A stretch of DNA of 64,000 nucleotides from Algivirga pacifica (GCF_039543525.1 NZ_BAABJX010000055.1:1-64000), one strand, 5' to 3'. Positions 32,617-42,089 are shown, numbered from the stretch's first letter. The notes: a model not told the origin generated them from the letters alone. Made by a program: numbers and translations.

Positions 32617-33279
32617 CTATAACCCTTCCTCTTCAGACTCCTTCAGTATAAAAGTATCTTGAACCTCATTCGGTCTTACATCCAATACATTAGAGACCGT
32701 TAAGCGTACAAATACCTCTATGGCATCCTCCTCTGAACAGCCTACCGATTTTATAAAATCCATAAGGGTCGCTTGCCCATGTTCATTGACATATTGCAAG
32801 AGTGCACTTTCATATGCTCCATAACTAAAGCCTTGTATACGATCCCTTCCTTGCTCCTTAAGAATCATACGAACCACCTTACTCATTTGTACACTTTTAT
32901 CAGCAACCCGGATATAGGCTTTTCCCCTTTTGCTTTTAAGGTTATAGATTAAGAAAACGGGCTTTCGTTGATGTTCTTCCACTTCCAGGACAATGACTTT
33001 TTGTTTATGGTTAAGGGGAATACGATGTATATGATATGCTACCTTGGGCTTACAACGCAAGCCTAATACTTCTTCCATCAGGTACAGTTCTCCTTCCGGG
33101 TCTTTCATCCCTGAGATAATACCATCATCCGTCACTCCCATAATCAAGAAACCGCCTGTCCCATTGGCAAAAGCCACCACTTCCTTAGCTACTTTCAACG
33201 GATCCGTAATTTTCTTCTTAAACTCTATATGCTCTCCCTCTCCTTCCCTGACTAATCGCTTTAAATGATTCAGATCCAT
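32617..33279 (-). CDS. Schlafen-type AlbA_2 domain protein
   Basis: This 220-residue protein has an N-terminal AlbA_2 (Schlafen AlbA) domain (about 10-130), with the typical opening EGEHIEFKKKITDPLKVAKE and the motif FANGTGGFLIMGVTDDG. The domain is usually called putative ATP- or nucleic-acid-binding and appears in transcription regulators. The C-terminal part resembles a winged-helix region (about 145-205). Its function is not established. It stands between a DnaA-box cluster and a response regulator gene. Confidence 0.85.
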   Translation of the reverse strand: MDLNHLKRLVREGEGEHIEFKKKITDPLKVAKEVVAFANGTGGFLIMGVTDDGIISGMKDPEGELYLMEEVLGLRCKPKVAYHIHRIPLNHKQKVIVLEVEEHQRKPVFLIYNLKSKRGKAYIRVADKSVQMSKVVRMILKEQGRDRIQGFSYGAYESALLQYVNEHGQATLMDFIKSVGCSEEDAIEVFVRLTVSNVLDVRPNEVQDTFILKESEEEGL

Positions 33280-33305
33280 TGTATCAATAATTTAAGTCCA
33301 TAGTT

Positions 33306-33364
33306 GTTGAATCGTTGATTTTTTGAATGAAGCGAAGCTCAATTCAAAAAATCAACGATTCAAC
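33306..33364. repeat. GTTGAA modular palindrome, copy B2 (minimal)
   Basis: Perfect 23-base arms (33306-33328 and 33342-33364, GTTGAATCGTTGATTTTTTG type) enclose one GAAGCGAAGCTC module as the loop. This module is the inverse of the GAGCTTCGCTC module of B1 and B3. It lies between the AlbA gene start and the response regulator terminator. Confidence 0.92.
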
Positions 33365-33381
33365 ATTTTACTATATACAAA

Positions 33382-33416
33382 AACGGTTTGGAAGCACAAT
33401 AAGCTTCCAAACCGTT
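33382..33416 (-). terminator. Terminator of the OmpR-family regulator gene
   Basis: Arms AACGGTTTGGAAGC (33382-33395) and GCTTCCAAACCGTT (33403-33416) enclose a seven-base loop. It lies 30 bases beyond the stop codon of the minus-strand regulator gene. A short T-run follows in the minus-strand direction. Confidence 0.85.
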
Positions 33417-33446
33417 CAATAATACGTTCCTGAAGTAGGTGATAAA

Positions 33447-34166
33447 CTACTTGGAAGGCTCTGCTACCAAGAACTTGAAACCAATACCGTGTACATTCAA
33501 GATCTCAATAGAAGGGTCATCCTTCAAATACTTTCTTAGGCGGGACATAAACACATCCAAACTACGTCCTTTGTAGTAGTCATCATCTCCCCATACCTCT
33601 TGCAAGATATACTCACGTTTGATCAAGCCGTTACGCTTTCTATAAAGGAAACGAAGCAACTCAGCCTCACGAGTCGTCAACTTTCTGGTATCGTCTCCTC
33701 TGCTCAATTTCTGATAAGGGAAGTCCAGGGTATACTGTCCTATGTGAATTTCCTGAGGGTCTTCCTCACGATCAAAATCCACTTTAGGCTCACTATTCTG
33801 TCTTTTCAGAATGACCTTGATACGCAACTCCAACTCTTCCATGTCTACAGGTTTAGCGATATAATCGTCTGCCCCTGTCTGAAAAGCCTTGATTTTATCC
33901 TTAGGCATATTATTGGAAGACATAAACAGGATCGGTACATACTGGTCACGTTGCCTGATCTCCTCTGCCAAATTATATCCATCTTTGTGAGGCATCATCA
34001 CATCCAGGATAAGCAAATCAAACTTATACTTCTCAAATTCTTTCAAGCCACTCACTCCATCCCCTGCGTGATGTACAAGATAGCCTCTTAGATCTAAATA
34101 CTTCTTTACAATTGAAGCGACAATTTTATCGTCTTCAACAAGTAAAATTTTTACCGTGTCACTCAT
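33447..34166 (-). CDS. OmpR/PhoB-family response regulator (RprY-like)
   Basis: This 239-residue protein has a receiver domain (about 1-120; VEDDK, LLILDVMMPHKDGY with the phospho-acceptor Asp, and YIAKPV) and a winged-helix DNA-binding domain (about 140-235; TREAELLRFLYRK and GRSLDVFMSRLRKYL). It resembles RprY of Bacteroides in arrangement. No histidine kinase gene is adjacent, so its partner is elsewhere. Neither flank is a clear target gene. Confidence 0.92.
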   Translation of the reverse strand: MSDTVKILLVEDDKIVASIVKKYLDLRGYLVHHAGDGVSGLKEFEKYKFDLLILDVMMPHKDGYNLAEEIRQRDQYVPILFMSSNNMPKDKIKAFQTGADDYIAKPVDMEELELRIKVILKRQNSEPKVDFDREEDPQEIHIGQYTLDFPYQKLSRGDDTRKLTTREAELLRFLYRKRNGLIKREYILQEVWGDDDYYKGRSLDVFMSRLRKYLKDDPSIEILNVHGIGFKFLVAEPSK

Positions 34167-34381
34167 GCTGATAGCTTAAAGGTTAGTTATATGGATTTAC
34201 GACAATTATATTCATGAATGAGTGCAACGCAACATGCATGAATCATTTTCAACTGATTGAATTACTCAGAATGTCCCTGCCACTTCTATAAGCAGCAGAA
34301 ACACTCCTTAAGTAAATTTAATAATATTCTAATATTAACATTAACAAAAAAGAATCCTTTTTAACATAATTCTTGCATTTG

Positions 34382-35758
34382 TTAATTGACAGCTAGGGAT
34401 TTTACCAAGTCTTCTGTGGATAGTAACATCTGTTCTCCGGTCACCATATTCTTCAGCGTAACCTTACCCTCTGCGATCTCGTTACTTCCAGCCAAAACTA
34501 CAAAAGGGATATTCTTATTGTTGGCATAAGTCATCTGCTTTTTCATCTTAGCAGATTGAGGATAAATCTCAGCACTAATACCTGCATCTCTCAATCTCTT
34601 CAATAGTGGTAAACAGTAAGTTTGGCACTCCTCATCGAAATTTATAAACATTACTTTCGTCGTTTCCTGTGCACTTTCAGGATAAAGGTCCAACTCATCC
34701 AGCACATCATAAATACGATCTACTCCAAAAGAGAATCCTACACCAGACATTCCGTCTACACCAAACACCCCTGTCAGGTTATCATAACGACCACCTCCAC
34801 TGATGCTGCCAATACGTACATTATTGACTTTCACTTCGAAGATCGCACCCGTGTAATACGAAAGACCTCTTGCTAAAGTAACATCCAATTCCGCATTGTG
34901 GTTTTCAATACCAAATTGCTTCACATAACGGAATACTTCTTCTAGCTCTTCTACTCCTTTTAAACCAATCTCCGAATTAGCTAGCTTTTCTTTTAGGGCA
35001 GCCAGCTTTTCTTCTGTTGATCCATTAATATCAAAAATTGGTTGAAGGGCTTGTACTGACTCTGGAGAAAAACCTCTCTGCTCCACCAACTCCTCCTGTA
35101 CTTTTTCCAAGCCGATTTTATCCAACTTATCAATCGCCACACAAAGGTCAGACTCTTTTCCTGCTTGTCCGACAGCCTCTGCAATACCCGTCAAGATCTT
35201 TCGGTTATTCACCTTGATGGTATAATCTTCAATTTTCAGATTACCCAGTACCTCATTGATCATGGCAATGATCTCCGCCTCACAGATCAGAGAGTCTGTT
35301 CCTACCACATCGGCATCACACTGATAAAACTCTCTATAACGGCCTTTTTGAGGGCGATCAGCTCTCCATACAGGCTGTATCTGAAAACGTTTGAAAGGGA
35401 AAGATAACGTTCCTCTGTTCATCACAACGTAACGAGCAAAAGGTACCGTCAAGTCATAACGTAAGCCTTTTTCAGCGACCATCTTTAGCATATGCTTAGC
35501 ACCTTGATGGTAATCTTCTACCGTTGACTTCTTCAGGAAGTCTCCTGAGTTCAACACCTTGAACAATAACTGGTCTCCTTCATCACCGTACTTGCCCATC
35601 AGGACAGACAGCTTTTCCATCGATGGAGTTTCCAACTGTTGGAAGCCAAACTTTTTAAAAGTAGCCTTAATTGTATCAAAGATATAATTTCTCTTTACCA
35701 TCTGCTCCGGACCAAAGTCTCGGGTACCGCTAAGAATGCTAGGTTTCTGTACAGCCAT
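34382..35758 (-). CDS. hisS: Histidyl-tRNA synthetase
   Basis: This 458-residue class II aminoacyl-tRNA synthetase charges tRNA-His. Motif 1 and motif 2 regions are recognisable, the latter near RPQKGRYREFYQCDADVVG, along with histidine-specific boxes LARGLSYYTGAIFEVK and motif 3 GGGRYDNLTG...GFSFGVDRIY. The C-terminal anticodon-binding domain contains MFINFDEECQTYCLPLLKRL and AGISAEIYPQSAKMKKQM. Length fits the family. The gene is transcribed alone, and 288 bases separate it from the divergent gene. Confidence 0.96.
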   Translation of the reverse strand: MAVQKPSILSGTRDFGPEQMVKRNYIFDTIKATFKKFGFQQLETPSMEKLSVLMGKYGDEGDQLLFKVLNSGDFLKKSTVEDYHQGAKHMLKMVAEKGLRYDLTVPFARYVVMNRGTLSFPFKRFQIQPVWRADRPQKGRYREFYQCDADVVGTDSLICEAEIIAMINEVLGNLKIEDYTIKVNNRKILTGIAEAVGQAGKESDLCVAIDKLDKIGLEKVQEELVEQRGFSPESVQALQPIFDINGSTEEKLAALKEKLANSEIGLKGVEELEEVFRYVKQFGIENHNAELDVTLARGLSYYTGAIFEVKVNNVRIGSISGGGRYDNLTGVFGVDGMSGVGFSFGVDRIYDVLDELDLYPESAQETTKVMFINFDEECQTYCLPLLKRLRDAGISAEIYPQSAKMKKQMTYANNKNIPFVVLAGSNEIAEGKVTLKNMVTGEQMLLSTEDLVKSLAVN

Positions 35759-36047
35759 GAATATGTATAATTATTTTTTTCTACTATTAATCCTAACAAA
35801 GTTATGGAATAATTATAAATGAGAAGTTCTGGAAAAGGAATTATTTCCTATAAATGGGCTTATTTTTAACGGGCTTTACAACACTTATTTTGTAAATCCT
35901 TCAATATTAGGAATAAATATTCCACAGATTACGTAACCTACCTTAACAAATATTCGTAATTTGCAATAATGTTGTCAGTATAAACGATGTTTTATCCAGA
36001 AAGCTGACAATTACTATGTGTCAAATTATTAACAGAACAAACAATTC

Positions 36048-36569
36048 ATGAAACAAATCATCGCAATGCTCCTACTCATGGGAGTATCGTTTGCCCATGT
36101 GGTACAAGCTCAGGACAAAGACTCTTCTAAAGATGTCAACGTGAAAATTGAAGGTTTGGAAGAAGGTATGGAAATACTTGCTCAGCAACTATCAGAGTCA
36201 TTGGGAAAAAACCTAAGCCAAATTGCCACTTCACTGGAAGGCTTAGAATCACTAAAAGACTTGGAAAAGCTGGGAGAACTTGGAAACCTTTCCTTTGACT
36301 TTAGCGATCTGAATATCCCGCTTGCCCTTAATGGAACCCACATTCATATGACCAATGAAGATGGCGATGACTTGAACATCGGAGAAAATACAAAGGATGA
36401 GATCAGAGAGCTTTATGGCTCTGCGGTAGAAGAAGTAAAAAGTATTGATATTCAATTTGAGAAGGAAGAAGTCAATGTAGCTATTGAGGCTCTACTGGAA
36501 AATGGAAGAGTGATCACCTATAAAAAAATTGAAAAGATAGATTGGGAAGATAGTAAGCCCAAAGAATAA
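36048..36569 (+). CDS. Secreted acidic protein of unknown function
   Basis: This 173-residue protein has a clear signal peptide (about 1-21, ending VVQAQ). The mature part is acidic and predicted helical at first (leucine- and glutamate-rich, EEGMEILAQQLSESLGKNL), then mixed. No family is recognised. A perfect 42-base palindrome right after the stop codon serves as terminator. It may be envelope-associated. Confidence 0.65.
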   Translation: MKQIIAMLLLMGVSFAHVVQAQDKDSSKDVNVKIEGLEEGMEILAQQLSESLGKNLSQIATSLEGLESLKDLEKLGELGNLSFDFSDLNIPLALNGTHIHMTNEDGDDLNIGENTKDEIRELYGSAVEEVKSIDIQFEKEEVNVAIEALLENGRVITYKKIEKIDWEDSKPKE

Positions 36570-36572
36570 TAA

Positions 36573-36614
36573 AAACAAAAAGAGCCACACCGATCGGTGT
36601 GGCTCTTTTTGTTT
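36573..36614. terminator. 42-base perfectly palindromic bidirectional terminator
   Basis: The segment equals its own reverse complement. The core is AGCCACACCGATCGGTGTGG, with T-runs on both flanks. It serves the plus-strand secreted protein gene and the minus-strand queE gene, and its last bases overlap the queE stop codon (36613-36615). Confidence 0.93.
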
Positions 36615-37260
36615 ATGGTATATCCATATACTTATGGGTCTGTAAGGAAACCTGCCATTCTGGACGCTTCTTTACATACTCAATAATCAATGGTAACATC
36701 TTATCCTGCTTTCCCCATTCCGGCTGCAAATATAACCTACAATCGGCATTCATTTGGGAAGCAAACTCTTCTGCAAAAGCAAAATCTGATTTGTTATAGA
36801 CAATGACTTTCAGCTCATGTGCTTTCTCATAGATCTCAGGAAGAGGCTTCTTGAATTTCTTTGGTGAAAAGGTAATCCAATCCAAGTCTCCAGACAAAGG
36901 ATGTGTACCTGAAGTCTCTATATTCACTTGAAACCCTTTCTCCTGTAAAGCTATACACAGGCCTGTCAGGTCATGCATCAAAGGCTCTCCACCCGTGATC
37001 ACTGCCAATCTTCCCGGATAAGCTGCTGCTGCTTCTACAATATCGGTGATTGTACGTTTAGGGTGCACATCGGCATCCCAGGACTCTTTTACATCACACC
37101 ACACACAACCTACATCACACCCTCCTAAACGGATAAAGTAAGCCGCATGTCCGGTATATTTTCCTTCGCCTTGTACCGTGTAAAAAGCTTCCATTACCGG
37201 AAGCGTCTCCTGCTCTTTCACGGATGCTACCGCATCGCTCTCCATCATTCGCTGAACCAT
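36613..37260 (-). CDS. queE: 7-carboxy-7-deazaguanine synthase (radical SAM)
   Basis: This 215-residue radical-SAM enzyme converts 6-carboxytetrahydropterin to 7-carboxy-7-deazaguanine on the queuosine and archaeosine-type precursor pathway. The iron-sulfur motif is CDVGCVWC (Cx3Cx2C, near 49-56), followed by ITGGEPL for SAM binding. The N-terminal VQGEGKYTGHAAYFIRL is typical. Other pathway genes are not in this window. A GTTGAG palindrome lies upstream at 37354-37556. Confidence 0.94.
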   Translation of the reverse strand: MVQRMMESDAVASVKEQETLPVMEAFYTVQGEGKYTGHAAYFIRLGGCDVGCVWCDVKESWDADVHPKRTITDIVEAAAAYPGRLAVITGGEPLMHDLTGLCIALQEKGFQVNIETSGTHPLSGDLDWITFSPKKFKKPLPEIYEKAHELKVIVYNKSDFAFAEEFASQMNADCRLYLQPEWGKQDKMLPLIIEYVKKRPEWQVSLQTHKYMDIP

Positions 37261-37353
37261 ATTATTTTTTCCTTTTTTTTCTACAAAATATAAGTTCCAA
37301 GGGGTGAGGGAACCCTTAGAAATTCAAACATATGGGTAGTATGTATTAAGTTT

Positions 37354-37556
37354 GAATAAATAACCGTCATACTACTAAATGGCTTTGTTGAGTGACACTG
37401 CGTGCCGTTGAGTAGAGCTCCGCTCTGTTGAGTAGCCCTTCGGGCTGTTGAGATTTCACAGTACTGCTATTTCTCAACAGCCCGAAGGGTTACTCAACGA
37501 CACGCAGTGTCACTCAACCAGCGGCGTAAGCCGCCTCAACTGTCGGTTAATTATTC
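37354..37556. repeat. GTTGAG modular palindrome, copy A3
   Basis: The left arm starts with the same terminal sequence as A2 (GAATAAATAAC and TACTACTAAATGGC) and then holds modules GACACTGCGTGCC, AGAGCTCCGCTCT and AGCCCTTCGGGCT. The right arm (reverse complement) begins with A1's left end (GAATAATTAACCGACAGTTG) and holds GCGGCTTACGCCGC, GACACTGCGTGTC and ACCCTTCGGGCT. The element thus mixes the end types of A1 and A2. It lies beyond the folD stop codon by 26 bases. Confidence 0.9.
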
Positions 37557-37582
37557 TACCTTAATCAGATGCCCAATATGAA

Positions 37583-38452
37583 TTATTTTTTTGCTGCAAG
37601 CAGCGTATTTTTCATCAAAGTTACTACTGTCATTGGTCCTACCCCTCCTGGTACCGGAGTGATATAGCTACACTTTGGTGCCACTTCCTCAAACAATACG
37701 TCTCCTTTCAAGGCAAAACCACTCTTCTTAGACGCATCTGCTACGCGAGTAGTTCCCACATCAATCACAACAGCCCCTTCTTTTACCATATCCGCTTTAA
37801 TTGTACCTGGTCTTCCCACGGCTACAATCAAGATATCTGCTGCCTTACACTCCTCTTCCATGTTAGCAGTACGGCTATGCACTAAGGTCACGGTTGCATT
37901 ACCCACTTTGGCATTTCTAGACATTAATAAGCTCATAGGTGTTCCTACGATATTACTTCTTCCAACTACCACACATTTCTTACCGGAAGTCTCAATGCCA
38001 TATCGGTCTAGCAACTGAACGATCCCGTAAGGTGTAGCCGGCAAAAATGCAGGAAGTCCCAGCATCATTTTACCTAGATTTTGCGGATGGAAACCATCAA
38101 CATCCTTTACAGGGTCGATTGCCATCGTCACTTTGTTTTCGTCGATATGTTTCGGCAACGGAAGTTGAACAATAAAACCGTCAATCTGAGGGTCATTATT
38201 CAAACGATCAATCTCTGACATCAATTGCTCCTCTGTGATATCATCCTCAAACGTCAGCAAAGTAGACTCAAAACCGCATTGCTCACAAGCTTTCACCTTG
38301 TGTTTTACGTAGGTTTGGCTTCCTCCGTCATTGCCTACCAATACTGCCGCAAGGTGAGGACGCTTTCCTCCATTTGCTACGATTTCTTTCACTTCCTCAG
38401 CAATTTCGCCTTTTATGGCTGTTGCTGTTGCTTTACCATCAATTAATTGCAT
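37583..38452 (-). CDS. folD: Bifunctional methylenetetrahydrofolate dehydrogenase/methenyltetrahydrofolate cyclohydrolase
   Basis: This protein has 289 residues from MQLIDGKATATAIK, chosen over a start 45 bases upstream that adds unusual residues. The substrate motif is VGNDGGSQTYVKHKVKACEQ (with the catalytic Lys in YVKHK), the NADP-binding motif is VVGRSNIVGTPMSLLM, and the C-terminal PVPGGVGPMTVVTLMKNT closes the family pattern. It interconverts 5,10-methylene-THF and 10-formyl-THF and so supplies one-carbon units. PurU, encoded nearby, consumes 10-formyl-THF. Confidence 0.96.
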   Translation of the reverse strand: MQLIDGKATATAIKGEIAEEVKEIVANGGKRPHLAAVLVGNDGGSQTYVKHKVKACEQCGFESTLLTFEDDITEEQLMSEIDRLNNDPQIDGFIVQLPLPKHIDENKVTMAIDPVKDVDGFHPQNLGKMMLGLPAFLPATPYGIVQLLDRYGIETSGKKCVVVGRSNIVGTPMSLLMSRNAKVGNATVTLVHSRTANMEEECKAADILIVAVGRPGTIKADMVKEGAVVIDVGTTRVADASKKSGFALKGDVLFEEVAPKCSYITPVPGGVGPMTVVTLMKNTLLAAKK

Positions 38453-38582
38453 GCTAGTGGTTTTAGTATAAGACTTCTGAAAGCGCAAATATACCACCCT
38501 CTCAACAAATTAGTACAATTCGGCATTTTATTTATTACATTAGATTAGAGAAATAATTGTAAACAGGGATACTTTTCAATCT

Positions 38583-39089
38583 ATGATCGTCAGTTTAGAT
38601 GTTGATTATCAATACAACCGTGCCAATACTGCCTGCCTGGTATTTTCAGAATGGAATAGCGTGATGCCAAGCAATTCTTATACAAGTATTACCAATAACA
38701 TTCCCCCCTATGAATCTGGGCAATTTTATAAGAGGGAATTACCTTGTCTATTGAATGTCTTAGAAAAAGTAACCGAGCGCATTGATGTTATCGTGGTAGA
38801 TGGGTACGTATGGTTAGGAGAAGATCGCAAAGGACTAGGCGCCTACCTTTACGAATCACTTTACCAAGAAGTCCCTGTCGTTGGAGTAGCCAAACGTATT
38901 TTTTATGGCGCTAAAGATGTCGCTGTAGAAGTACTTCGTGGGGAGAGTCAAAACCCATTATGGGTTACTGCAGCTGGGATGTCTGCTCATATCGCAGCCG
39001 AACATATTTCAGCCATGAGTGGTGATTACCGTATACCTACGTTATTAAAGTCCACTGACAGTCTATGCAGGCAATGGAGTATATTTTAA
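38583..39089 (+). CDS. Endonuclease V-like protein, short
   Basis: This 168-residue protein resembles endonuclease V, which nicks DNA or RNA near deaminated bases. Aspartate 6 (SLDVDY), Glu 52 (FYKRELP) and Asp 73 (IVVDGY) occupy the positions of the family's metal-binding residues, and RKGLGAYLYE plus VVGVAKRIF follow. Typical members are about 220-235 residues, so about 40 N-terminal residues are missing here. The family's usual HPR word appears as DRK. Activity on inosine is plausible but not assured. Confidence 0.75.
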   Translation: MIVSLDVDYQYNRANTACLVFSEWNSVMPSNSYTSITNNIPPYESGQFYKRELPCLLNVLEKVTERIDVIVVDGYVWLGEDRKGLGAYLYESLYQEVPVVGVAKRIFYGAKDVAVEVLRGESQNPLWVTAAGMSAHIAAEHISAMSGDYRIPTLLKSTDSLCRQWSIF

Positions 39090-39258
39090 TACACTCAATA
39101 TCAATACTATAAACCTACTCCTCACCTACTAACAGAATGATTCACTAACCGTGATTACCAATAAAAAAATAACAATTCACCCATTTATGTGTTAATAAAA
39201 CAACAATCAACCTTGTCTCACCGACAAGAACTAACAAAACCAACTAAATATCTTTTAC

Positions 39259-40122
39259 ATGAAGAATAATCAGCAAAAACCTTTAAACGTAACCAATTTA
39301 CTAAAAACTAACATCCTCCTGATTCTCCTATCAATAAGTATACTAGGGGTTGCCCAAAACACTCCAGCTCCTAAAAAAGATAACATAAAAATACGTGGTA
39401 TTGCCGAACTAGGCTTTCTGGGTGTACTTGGAAATAAGGTACAGTTTGGAGAAGATGGAACTTATATTAATTACGTTAAAGAGGGAGGGCAAGACGTACT
39501 ATTTCCTGTAAGTCGTCTGGCATTGGAACTCAAACTTAAGCAAAGACACATCTTCACTTTACTTTATCAACCCCTTAGATTGGAGTCTACTGAAGTACTG
39601 GAAAGGGACTTATTGATCGACGGAATTATGTTTCCGCAAGGTACAAACGTTGACTTCCTCTATAATTTCCCTTTTTATAGAATCACCTACCTTAATGAGC
39701 TGCTTAACGACAACGATAAATTTGATCTAGCAATTGGTGGTGGTTTACAACTCCGAAATGCCACAATCAATTTTGAGGCTTTAGATGGAAGTCTCTTTCA
39801 TTCTAACAGGGATATTGGCCCTGTACCTGTCTTAAGTATTCGTACACGTTACAACCTTAACAAGGTGACCTATACTGAATTCGAGGCTGACGGTTTTTAC
39901 GCTCCTATTAGCTATATCAACGGAAGTGATAACGACGTAGTCGGTGCTATTCTGGACGCTAGTATACGTCAAGGAGTTCATATCACCGAGGAAGTTAATG
40001 GCTACATCAACTTACGATACCTGGGAGGGGGTGCAGAAGGGTCAGGAGATGACTATGTTAAGAACTGGTTAAACTTCTTGACTGTCACTGCCGGTGTCAC
40101 CTATGAATTCCCTGCTTTTTAA
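39259..40122 (+). CDS. Secreted beta-barrel-like protein of unknown function
   Basis: This 287-residue protein has an N-terminal signal peptide (about 15-32, ending LGVAQ) and then predicted beta strands ending in an aromatic residue (VTYEFPAF). The overall pattern suits a small outer membrane barrel. I do not recognise a family. It stands alone: the neighbours are an endonuclease V gene and a purU gene. Confidence 0.65.
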   Translation: MKNNQQKPLNVTNLLKTNILLILLSISILGVAQNTPAPKKDNIKIRGIAELGFLGVLGNKVQFGEDGTYINYVKEGGQDVLFPVSRLALELKLKQRHIFTLLYQPLRLESTEVLERDLLIDGIMFPQGTNVDFLYNFPFYRITYLNELLNDNDKFDLAIGGGLQLRNATINFEALDGSLFHSNRDIGPVPVLSIRTRYNLNKVTYTEFEADGFYAPISYINGSDNDVVGAILDASIRQGVHITEEVNGYINLRYLGGGAEGSGDDYVKNWLNFLTVTAGVTYEFPAF

Positions 40123-40268
40123 GTAAAAGCGGGTAAATAAAAACGAGAAGATCTCTTCATATTTTTGAAAATTAAGCGGCTTAATATTTTTATTTTTATA
40201 TAAAAAATATTAAAATTCTAAGAACTTTCTAATACTATTGCCACTTAACAAACAAAACTTCAAAAATT

Positions 40269-41144
40269 ATGACCAGATCTTCCGTTGCTCAAAACACAGC
40301 GGTACTGTTGATTCATTGCCCAGATCAAAGGGGGATTGTCGCCTCTGTTACTCGTTTTCTGGATGAAAATAATGGCAATGTTATTTATTTGGACCAGCAT
40401 GTAGATATCGCCTTGGACATGTTCTTCATGCGTGTGGAATTTGAACTAGATGACTTTCAAGTACCTGTAGAAAAGTTTCATGACTACTTTGATACCTTAG
40501 TAGGACAACGGTACAATATGACCTTTACGGTTCACTTTAGTACCCATATTCCAAGAATGGCATTATTCGTTTCCAAGATGTCTCATTGTTTATATGACAT
40601 TCTATACAGAAAGGAAGCTGGAGAGTGGAATGTTGAAATTCCTGTAATTATCAGTAATCACGAAAACCTTCGAAGGGTAGCCGATAATTTTGGAATTCCT
40701 TTTGAGTATATCCCAATAACCAAAGACAACAAAGAAGAGCAAGAGAAAAGGCAAATTGAACTGCTGAAGAAGCATGATATTGACTTTATGGTATTGGCTC
40801 GCTATATGCAGATTCTATCTCCTTCTTTTATACAAACATTTCCAAGTAAGATTATCAATATCCATCATTCTTTCTTACCTGCCTTTGTGGGCGCCAGACC
40901 TTACCATGCAGCCCATGATAGAGGAGTGAAAATCATTGGCGCTACCAGTCACTATGTGACCGATGAGTTGGACGCAGGACCTATTATTGAACAAGATATT
41001 GAGCATGTAAGCCATAAGGATACCGTACAGGACCTTATACGTAAAGGAAAAGATGTGGAAAAAATTGTACTTTCCAGGGCGATACGCAGCCATCTGGAGC
41101 GCAAACTTCTGGTCTATAAGAACAAGACGATTATCTTTGATTAA
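40269..41144 (+). CDS. purU: Formyltetrahydrofolate deformylase
   Basis: This 291-residue protein hydrolyses 10-formyl-THF to THF and formate. An ACT domain spans about 8-85 (LLIHCPDQRGIVASVTRFL), and a formyltransferase-like domain spans about 95-285 with INIHHSFLPAFVGARPYHAA and SHYVTDELDAGPIIEQD, including the catalytic Asp. It balances folate pools and can supply formate to PurT-type purine synthesis. FolD, encoded 2 kb away, makes its substrate. A strong hairpin terminator follows. Confidence 0.95.
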   Translation: MTRSSVAQNTAVLLIHCPDQRGIVASVTRFLDENNGNVIYLDQHVDIALDMFFMRVEFELDDFQVPVEKFHDYFDTLVGQRYNMTFTVHFSTHIPRMALFVSKMSHCLYDILYRKEAGEWNVEIPVIISNHENLRRVADNFGIPFEYIPITKDNKEEQEKRQIELLKKHDIDFMVLARYMQILSPSFIQTFPSKIINIHHSFLPAFVGARPYHAAHDRGVKIIGATSHYVTDELDAGPIIEQDIEHVSHKDTVQDLIRKGKDVEKIVLSRAIRSHLERKLLVYKNKTIIFD

Positions 41145-41161
41145 ATATTATTAATGAAAAT

Positions 41162-41223
41162 ACTCATCTGTAAAAAAGAAAGCCATCGTGGAGTCACGAT
41201 GGCTTTCTTTTTTACAGATGAGT
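41162..41223. terminator. Long hairpin bidirectional terminator
   Basis: Perfect arms of 29 bases (41162-41190 and 41195-41223) enclose the loop GAGT. The arms include AAAGCCATCGTG and CACGATGGCTTT, with A and T runs on each side. It serves purU (plus) and the membrane protein gene at 41235 (minus). Confidence 0.93.
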
Positions 41224-41234
41224 TTACTCACTGC

Positions 41235-41894
41235 TTATTTATCTTTCTTAAGAGCAATCAGTTTCTGCTGCAACTCCTCTCCTTTGTTTCTCTCTGTCAC
41301 TAACTCTCTTCTCAATTGAATCTCTTTGTCTTGTGCTTTCTTCTTGATTGCCTTCAACTCTGATTCAATACTTTCTGTCTCTTTACGCTTTTGGTTTGCG
41401 ACCTTAATACTACTTGTATATCTGAAGAACAAGAATACTAGTGCACCCACCAATATTAGAATCACAATCCAGTTAAAAGTAATATAGCTTTGCTTCAACC
41501 AATCAATTCCCAACACATTGATGTAATCACTTTTCTCCAACATGCTGTTCTTGGTGGTCAGCTCCTCATTCAGCTTTGTAATCTGTGTTTGTGTCGCTTG
41601 TAAGTTTTCGTTTAACTGTACAATCTCCTGACGTTCCTTTGCCAAAGAGTCGGGTACCTGATTCCATATTGCATCCAGCTTGGCTGGTTCTATCACCAGA
41701 TACGTGATTCCTCTACTCTTCCACTTGTTAGACTTTCTCTTGATAGTTTGATATTGCTCTTCTAGCGTTGGGTTTGAAGATACTGTCTCTTCCGTTGTTG
41801 GAGTTCCTTCCTCTTCCTGTGCCCAAGCTTGCAATCCAATTATTGTAAAAATAAATGAAAATAGCAGTACATACTTCAGCTTAGTTGATCTCAT
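41235..41894 (-). CDS. Membrane protein with coiled-coil tails on both sides
   Basis: This protein has 219 residues from MRSTKLKYVLLF, a start preferred over one 36 bases upstream. A signal peptide (about 1-26, ending LQAWAQ) is followed by a periplasmic helical and coiled-coil region (about 70-125), one transmembrane segment (about 140-158, WIVILILVGALVFLFF) and a long cytoplasmic coiled coil (about 165-219). Type I topology is suggested by this order. I do not recognise the family. A terminator shared with purU follows the stop codon. Confidence 0.7.
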   Translation of the reverse strand: MRSTKLKYVLLFSFIFTIIGLQAWAQEEEGTPTTEETVSSNPTLEEQYQTIKRKSNKWKSRGITYLVIEPAKLDAIWNQVPDSLAKERQEIVQLNENLQATQTQITKLNEELTTKNSMLEKSDYINVLGIDWLKQSYITFNWIVILILVGALVFLFFRYTSSIKVANQKRKETESIESELKAIKKKAQDKEIQLRRELVTERNKGEELQQKLIALKKDK

Positions 41895-42089
41895 CACTCG
41901 AATGTATTTATAGTTTATGTTAATTAACAACGTACATATGGATATTCAATATGGCGTAAGCTATTCTAAAACTGGACCATTTTTTGAATATACGTCATAA
42001 AAACCTTCATATAGTACAAAAAATTCCTCCAACTCTACGGAGATTAGCCCTATACTCCATAATATACGTTAATAGTGGTTATTAATGAC

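Noticed and set aside
41162..41223. Possible small RNA gene from a 62-base hairpin
   Set aside because: The flanking T and A runs and position between convergent genes fit a bidirectional terminator.
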